From assembly GCA_018715585.1 (NCBI GenBank), contig DVLH01000012.1, forward strand, positions 1-19,674: a DNA stretch of 19,674 bases, read 5' to 3'. Origin of the DNA: Candidatus Aphodomonas merdavium. GTDB lineage: Bacteria > Bacillota > Clostridia > Christensenellales > Aristaeellaceae. Positions 14,625 to 19,674 of the stretch are shown piece after piece. The position numbers and the translations under genes are program-made. The first letter of the stretch is position 1. Every line of letters begins with the position of its first letter. Under the pieces are notes generated by a model, which was given only the letters and a program-made list of their open reading frames with translations, had not been told where the DNA came from and searched no databases.

Positions 14625-17600
14625 ATGAAGGACGACTACCCGCTGTATGACCCGCAAATGGAACATGAATCCTGCGGCGTGGGTGCGGTGGTGGATTTGG
14701 GGCACGCCGCGTCGCACCGCACGGTGTCGGACGCGTTGAAAATCGTGGAGCGGCTGGCGCACCGCGCGGGCAGCGATGCGCTGGGCACCACGGGCGACGG
14801 CGTGGGAATCCTCACGCAGCTGCCGCATGTGCTCTTTGCCGCCTGGGCACAGGCGCAGGGCGTTTGCCTAGGCGGCGCGGGCAATTACGGGGTGGGCATG
14901 TTTTTTCTGCCGGGCGATGCAATCGGGGCGCAGGATGCATGCGCTATTTTTGCGCGCCTTGCAGCGGTGGAAGGGATTGAAATCCTTGCCTGGCGTGATG
15001 TGCCGTGCCATCCAGAGCTGCTGGGCGAGGCGGCGAGGCGTACCATGCCCTGCATTCGCCAGTGCTTTCTTGCACGTCCAAGCGGCGTACAGCCCGGCAT
15101 TGCGTTTGACCGCAGGCTTTATCTGCTCCGGCGCGCGTTTGAGCGCCAATCTACCGGGGCCTATCTTTGCTCGCTTTCCAGCCGCACCATCGTCTATAAA
15201 GGAATGATGCTTGTAGAGCAGCTGCGCGGCTTTTATGAGGATTTGCAAGAGGAAAGCTATGCTTCCCGGCTTGCGCTGGTGCATTCCCGCTTTTCCACCA
15301 ATACGATGCCGAGCTGGGCTAAGGCGCATCCGCAGCGGATGCTTTTGCACAACGGGGAAATCAACACCATCCGCGGAAACGCAGACCGCATGCTGGCCCG
15401 GGAAGAGACGATGTCCTCTCCCGTGCTGGGCGAGGCAATGCGGCGGGCTTTCCCCGTCGTCCTGCCGGATGGGTCCGACTCGCAAATGCTTGATAATACG
15501 CTGGAATTTCTCAACATGAACGGCATGCCGCTGCCGCTTGCGGGTATGGTGCTGCTGCCCGCTCCTTGGCAGGGATGGGAAGAAACCGTTCCTTACCGCG
15601 ACCTGTATCGCTATTATGCCACGATGATGGAGCCGTGGGACGGGCCCGCCGCCGTGCTCTACTGCGACGGCGACATGGTGTGCGCATCGCTGGACCGCAA
15701 CGGGCTGCGGCCGCTGCGCTGTGCATGGACGGAGGAAAACCGCCTCATCCTCTCCTCGGAAGCGGGCGTGCTCGAGGAGGAGGCGGTTCGAACGCGCAGG
15801 CGCTGGCGATTGGAGCCGGGCGGCGTGCTGATGGCGGACATTAACGAAAACAAGCTTTATGACAGCGCTGCGTTGCGCGAGCGCTATGCACGGTTGCACC
15901 CCTATGCGGAGTGGACAAAAGGCATTCTCCGCCTGGATGACCTTTCGGATGCGGGCGAAGCCGTGCCGGAAATGACGCAGGAACAGTGCCAGCGGCTTTG
16001 CCGGGCGTTCGGTTATTCTTTGGAGGATATTGACGATGTACTCATGCCAATGGCGCAAAACGGGGAAGAGCCCGTCGCCTCTATGGGAGCGGACGAGCCG
16101 CTCGCTGTGCTTTCCAAAGCGCATCCTCCGCTGTTTTCGTATTTTCAGCAGCGCTTCGCTCAGGTGACGAACCCGCCCATCGACGCGCTGCGGGAGCACA
16201 TCAAAACGGACTGTACCATCTATCTGGGCGACGATGGAAATTTGCTTTCCCCTTGCGCGCAAAACTGCGCGGTACTGGAGCTGCACGCTCCCGTGCTGAC
16301 GGCGCAGGAGCTTGCGCGCATCCAAAACGCAAACGCTTCCGCGCTGCATGTATGCACGGTTTCGCTTTTATATCCAAAGACGGATGCGCTTCAAAGCGCG
16401 CTGGAAGCGCTTTTTGGCGCTTGTGATGCGGCGGTGCGCAGCGGTGCCAATGTGGTGGTTTTGTCCGATAGAAACATGGACCAAGCGCACTTGGCCATTC
16501 CTTCGCTGCTGGCTGCGTCCGCGTTGGAGCAGCATCTTATTCGTGAGAAAAAGCGCACGGCCGTTTCCGTTTTGCTCGAGAGCGGTGAACCGCGGGACGT
16601 ACATCAGCTGGCCATGCTCATCGGCTTTGGCGTGCGCGCCGTCAATCCGTACCTGGCGCACGAATGCATTGCCGGGCTTTGCAGGAGCGGAAAGATCAAA
16701 AAAGACGCTGCGCAGGCAATTGCGGATTACAATGCTGCGCTGACGCGCGGCGTGCTCAAGGTTGCGTCAAAGATGGGCGTTTCGACGCTACAGGCATATC
16801 AAAGCGCGCAGCTATTTGAGGCGGTTGGCCTGGACGCTGCGCTGGTGGACGAATATTTCACCAACACGCCGCACTTTCTTGGCGGTACGGATCTTGCCCG
16901 CATTGAAGCCGACGCGCGCTGGCATCATGCGCAGGCGTTTGAATCAGGCGGAGGCGAAGCGCCGGAGCGCATGGGGGTTCATCGATACTGCGCAGGGAAT
17001 GGGAAGGAAGAGCATCTCTTCCGACCGGAGGTGGTTGAGGCCCTTTCACATGCCGTGCGGGAGAACGACAGGCAGCTGTTCGAGCGCTACGCTGCGCTGG
17101 TGGAACGCGAGGGCCCGCGTACAATCCGCTCGCTGTTGGATTTCCGCTTCGATGCGTGTAGTCCCGTACCGCTCTGCGAGGTGGAGCCGGCAGAGAGCAT
17201 TGTCAAACGATTTCGAACGGGCGCGATGTCGTTTGGTTCCATCTCGCGTGAAGCGCATGAATGCCTGGCGCTGGCCATGAACCGCCTGGGAGGGAAATCC
17301 AACAGCGGCGAAGGGGGAGAGCTGGCGGAGCGGTTTGCTACGCCGTTGAACTCCGCCATCAAACAGGTGGCGTCCGGCCGTTTTGGCGTCACGCGGGAGT
17401 ATTTGCTCAGCGCTGAGGAAATCCAGATTAAAATGGCGCAGGGCGCAAAGCCCGGCGAGGGAGGACATTTGCCGGCGAGCAAGGTTTCCCCGGAAGTGGC
17501 ACGTACCCGCTGCGCTACGGCCGGCATTTCGCTGATCTCCCCGCCGCCGCACCATGACGTCTATTCCATTGAAGATTTGGCGGAGCTGATTTACGATTTA

Positions 17601-18950
17601 AAATGCGCCAATGAAAGCGCGCAGATCACCGTCAAGCTCGCCTCCTGCGGGGGCGTGGGAACGATTGCCAGCGGCGTGGCCAAGGCGGGCGCGCAGGGCA
17701 TCCTCATCTCCGGCGGCGAAGGCGGGACAGGCGCGGCGGCGCTCAGCAGCATCCATCATGCCGGGCTGCCCTGGGAAATCGGCCTTGCTCAGGCGCATCA
17801 GGTGCTTTGCCGCAACGGCCTGCGCCGGTGCGTCGCCCTGGAGGCAGATGGCAAGCTGATGACAGGGCATGATGTGGCCGTGGCGCTGCTTTTGGGGGCG
17901 GAGACGTTTAGCTTCGGCACGGCGCCGCTGATTGCGCTCGGCTGCAAAATGTGCCGCTCGTGTCATCTGGGCGCATGCCCCTGTGGCATTGCCACACAGG
18001 ATCCGCGCTTGCGCAGCCGCTTTGCCGCAAAGCCGGAATATGTCGAGCGTTTTATGCTTTTTGTCGCCGAAGAGCTCCGGCAAATTATGGCGCGCCTGGG
18101 CGCGCGGACGGTGGACGAGCTCGTTGGCCGGGCGGATCTGCTGAAAATGAAGGAGAACGCGCCGATAGATTTGTCGGATGTGATTGCGTTTTCCCGCAAC
18201 ACGCACTTTTCGCCCCAATATGCGCATGATTTTCATCTGCGGGAGCGCACGGACGCCAACCTGCGCGGAGAAACGTGCGCCGTGCATACGACGGACAGGG
18301 CGTTTGGGACAATGCTCCAGGAGAGGCGGCACGTGTGCGCGCATGGGTTTGGCGGGCAGTCCTTCGGCGCGTTTTTGCGCCAGGGGCAGCAGCTGACCCT
18401 TTGCGGAGAGGCAAACGATTATTTGGGCAAAGGCCTCTCCGGCGGCGTGCTGGCCGTCCGCCCGCCGCGGGAGGGCGCCTGGCGGAATGGGGATGCGCTT
18501 ATTGGCAACGTGGCGCTTTATGGCGCTACAAGCGGCTATGCGTTTATTGCAGGCATGGCGGGCGAACGGTTTTGCGTGCGGAATTCCGGGGCAGTTGCCG
18601 TAGCCGAAGGCGTTGGCGAGCATGGCTGTGAATACATGACGGGCGGACGGGCCGTTATCCTCGGACCCGTGGGCGATAATTTTGCCGCCGGTATGTCCGG
18701 CGGAATCGCATACGTGCTGGATGAGACGGATGAACTGGCGCGCCGCGTCAATCCTGCCTCGGTGGAAATCCACGAGCTGACCGGTGAGCAAGCCCGGGAA
18801 CTATACGGGATTTTGCAAAAACATGCGGATGCGACCGGTTCCCCCAAGGCAGAGGGCATTCTCGCGCGCTTTGATAGCATGCTGCCGGCGTTCCGGGCCG
18901 TGATCCCCTCGGAATACCGGCGTGCGCTGGAACGGAACGGGGAAACTTAA
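14625..18950 (+). CDS. gltB: Glutamate synthase, large subunit
   Basis: This 1441-residue cytoplasmic iron-sulfur flavoenzyme turns glutamine and 2-oxoglutarate into two glutamates. It follows AGGAGG with a start 18 bases after nitR. Domains: 16-residue propeptide, then Cys17 (ESCGVG) as glutaminase nucleophile; GATase domain to about 390 with RFSTNTMPSW and HNGEINTIRGN; central domain; FMN/2-oxoglutarate domain from about 860 with MSFGSISREAHE, KPGEGGHLP and SPPPHHDVYSIEDL; 3Fe-4S ligands Cys1107, Cys1113 and Cys1118; GXGXG domain with NFAAGMSGGIAYVLDE. It is complete but somewhat shorter than the usual 1480-1520 residues. Small departures from the family, such as KLASCGGVGT for KLVSEAGVGT, are seen. 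No gltD follows. The electron donor may be a GltD encoded elsewhere, or ferredoxin. Confidence 0.95.
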   Translation: MKDDYPLYDPQMEHESCGVGAVVDLGHAASHRTVSDALKIVERLAHRAGSDALGTTGDGVGILTQLPHVLFAAWAQAQGVCLGGAGNYGVGMFFLPGDAIGAQDACAIFARLAAVEGIEILAWRDVPCHPELLGEAARRTMPCIRQCFLARPSGVQPGIAFDRRLYLLRRAFERQSTGAYLCSLSSRTIVYKGMMLVEQLRGFYEDLQEESYASRLALVHSRFSTNTMPSWAKAHPQRMLLHNGEINTIRGNADRMLAREETMSSPVLGEAMRRAFPVVLPDGSDSQMLDNTLEFLNMNGMPLPLAGMVLLPAPWQGWEETVPYRDLYRYYATMMEPWDGPAAVLYCDGDMVCASLDRNGLRPLRCAWTEENRLILSSEAGVLEEEAVRTRRRWRLEPGGVLMADINENKLYDSAALRERYARLHPYAEWTKGILRLDDLSDAGEAVPEMTQEQCQRLCRAFGYSLEDIDDVLMPMAQNGEEPVASMGADEPLAVLSKAHPPLFSYFQQRFAQVTNPPIDALREHIKTDCTIYLGDDGNLLSPCAQNCAVLELHAPVLTAQELARIQNANASALHVCTVSLLYPKTDALQSALEALFGACDAAVRSGANVVVLSDRNMDQAHLAIPSLLAASALEQHLIREKKRTAVSVLLESGEPRDVHQLAMLIGFGVRAVNPYLAHECIAGLCRSGKIKKDAAQAIADYNAALTRGVLKVASKMGVSTLQAYQSAQLFEAVGLDAALVDEYFTNTPHFLGGTDLARIEADARWHHAQAFESGGGEAPERMGVHRYCAGNGKEEHLFRPEVVEALSHAVRENDRQLFERYAALVEREGPRTIRSLLDFRFDACSPVPLCEVEPAESIVKRFRTGAMSFGSISREAHECLALAMNRLGGKSNSGEGGELAERFATPLNSAIKQVASGRFGVTREYLLSAEEIQIKMAQGAKPGEGGHLPASKVSPEVARTRCATAGISLISPPPHHDVYSIEDLAELIYDLKCANESAQITVKLASCGGVGTIASGVAKAGAQGILISGGEGGTGAAALSSIHHAGLPWEIGLAQAHQVLCRNGLRRCVALEADGKLMTGHDVAVALLLGAETFSFGTAPLIALGCKMCRSCHLGACPCGIATQDPRLRSRFAAKPEYVERFMLFVAEELRQIMARLGARTVDELVGRADLLKMKENAPIDLSDVIAFSRNTHFSPQYAHDFHLRERTDANLRGETCAVHTTDRAFGTMLQERRHVCAHGFGGQSFGAFLRQGQQLTLCGEANDYLGKGLSGGVLAVRPPREGAWRNGDALIGNVALYGATSGYAFIAGMAGERFCVRNSGAVAVAEGVGEHGCEYMTGGRAVILGPVGDNFAAGMSGGIAYVLDETDELARRVNPASVEIHELTGEQARELYGILQKHADATGSPKAEGILARFDSMLPAFRAVIPSEYRRALERNGET

Positions 18951-18970
18951 ATGGGATCAGATAAATGGCG

Positions 18971-19003
18971 GCCGCCGGCAGGTTTATGCCGGCGGCTTTT
19001 GTG
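18971..19003 (+). terminator. Rho-independent terminator after gltB
   Basis: GCCGCCGGCA (18971-18980) and TGCCGGCGGC (18987-18996) form a perfect 10-base-pair stem with a 6-base loop, followed by TTTTGTG. It lies 20 bases after the gltB stop and closes the glnA-nitR-gltB operon. Confidence 0.9.
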
Positions 19004-19335
19004 TTAGAAAACAACAAAACGTAGAGATCGAAAAAGAAAGGCTAATTTCGTTGGCAAGTGCGCGGCTACAAAAGGGATGCTGGAAAACGTCGTTCATTTG
19101 CCTGCTTTTCAGTCAATTCCAATTGAAAATGTGCGCTCGCTGTATGTTCGTCAAAGAAAAAAGGCTTGTCTAAAAACGATAGAGACGGCTGCGGCAGATG
19201 AAGGAAGGGTTGACTGGCAGGTTATAAGGGGCGGAAAGCAACGAGCGAGGTTGTAGAACAAGCAAAAAAAGGAAATAGATGGGGTGGTGTTTGAATCGTG
19301 GAAGAATAGCGTACCGGCGGAAAAGAAAAAAACGC
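19004..19335. other. Intergenic stretch without a convincing gene
   Basis: This region is more A-rich than its surroundings. One frame is open from 19008 to a TAG at 19254-19256, with an ATG at 19077 giving a 59-residue frame (MLENVVHLPAFQ...). The same frame continues past the TAG to a TAA near 19353. No ribosome binding site at a sensible distance precedes the ATG and no family was recognised. It may be a decayed gene or plain spacer. Confidence 0.4.
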
Positions 19336-19366
19336 TTGCTTGTGACGCAACGTAATGCGTTATATT
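19336..19366 (+). promoter_or_regulatory. MerR-type promoter with operator palindrome
   Basis: TTGCTT (19336-19341) and TATATT (19361-19366) are 19 bases apart, the long spacer typical of promoters twisted open by MerR-family regulators. The inverted repeat ACGCA-N6-TGCGT (19345-19360) lies within the spacer. The next gene is a MerR-family protein, so autoregulation is likely. Confidence 0.6.
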
Positions 19367-19386
19367 GATGGCAAGGGGGGATGCAA

Positions 19387-19674
19387 ATGGTAAAGAACCG
19401 AGCGATTCCAAATGGCTATATGACCGTGGGAGAAGTTGCAAAGAGGATGGGCGTTACGGTGCGGGCATTGCAGCACTATGACCGGGAAGGAATCCTTGCG
19501 CCGTCGGCCGTCAGTGACGGCGGAAGAAGGCTGTATACGGACAAGGATATCGTCAAACTCCACCAAATCCTGTCCTTAAAGCGCCTGGGGTTTTCGCTGG
19601 ACGACATCAAAAACCGCTTGATCCCGCTGGATTCTCCCATGGATGTTGCTGATGCATTGGCTGAACAAGCAGCC
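19387..19674 (+). CDS. MerR-family transcription regulator (N-terminal part, cut by window edge)
   Basis: The first 96 residues are present and the frame runs off the right edge. ATG at 19387 is preferred because GGGGGG (19375-19380) sits 6 bases before it; another in-frame ATG at 19381 touches that site. Residues 12-80 form the MerR winged helix-turn-helix: MTVGEVAKRMGVTVRALQHY, DREGILAPS, GGRRLYTDKDIVKLHQIL and LKRLGFSLDDIKNRL. The effector domain is missing, so the signal cannot be named; TipA-like relatives often sense drugs or peptides. An immediately upstream promoter has MerR-type spacing. It belongs to a unit separate from gltB, whose terminator lies upstream. Confidence 0.9.
   Translation, partial: MVKNRAIPNGYMTVGEVAKRMGVTVRALQHYDREGILAPSAVSDGGRRLYTDKDIVKLHQILSLKRLGFSLDDIKNRLIPLDSPMDVADALAEQAA

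Noticed and set aside
14868..16349. Long minus-strand frame (493 codons) opposite gltB
   Set aside because: The plus strand encodes a clear, full glutamate synthase. Long antisense frames are common opposite GC-rich coding DNA, and no family motif was seen.
17598..18791. Minus-strand frame of 397 codons opposite the gltB FMN domain
   Set aside because: Shadow of the conserved gltB frame, with low-complexity His/Arg/Ala-rich composition and no recognisable domain.

Overview
The window looks like chromosome of a Gram-positive Clostridia-type bacterium (Bacillota) of moderately high GC. Supporting signs are strong AAGGAGG-type ribosome binding sites, a T-box leader, a 443-residue class I-alpha glutamine synthetase, a YesM/YesN two-component pair, and a glnA - ANTAR regulator - glutamate synthase cluster like the glnA-nitR-glt cluster of solvent-producing Clostridium. 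No phage, insertion sequence, CRISPR array, rRNA or tRNA was seen.

Left part (1-10.5 kb): after the tail of an unidentified gene come a sugar-binding lipoprotein resembling YtfQ, a LytS/YesM-type histidine kinase and a YesN-type receiver-AraC regulator. This is a probable three-component sugar sensor. Behind a short gap with a candidate promoter lies the likely target: an amidohydrolase, a secreted sugar-binding protein, an RbsA-type double ABC ATPase and two different RbsC-type permeases. GC-rich hairpins lie on both sides of the binding-protein gene, as expected for a transcript that gives more binding protein than membrane parts. A structured terminator ends the operon against the convergent asnB gene.

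Right part (10.5-19 kb): a nitrogen assimilation locus. asnB (minus strand) and glnA-nitR-gltB (plus strand) diverge from one control region, and each has an RNA switch. The asnB leader is a T-box with an AAC (Asn) specifier. The glnA leader holds a terminator that overlaps a hairpin carrying an ANTAR-type hexaloop, and the protein expected to bind that loop is encoded just after glnA. That regulator's receiver domain lacks the phosphoacceptor aspartate. A 17-base direct repeat lies between the two promoters. gltB is followed by a terminator, and no small subunit (gltD) is present in the window.

Right edge (19-19.67 kb): about 380 bases without a convincing gene, then the start of a MerR-family regulator whose promoter has the 19-base spacer and operator palindrome usual for that family.
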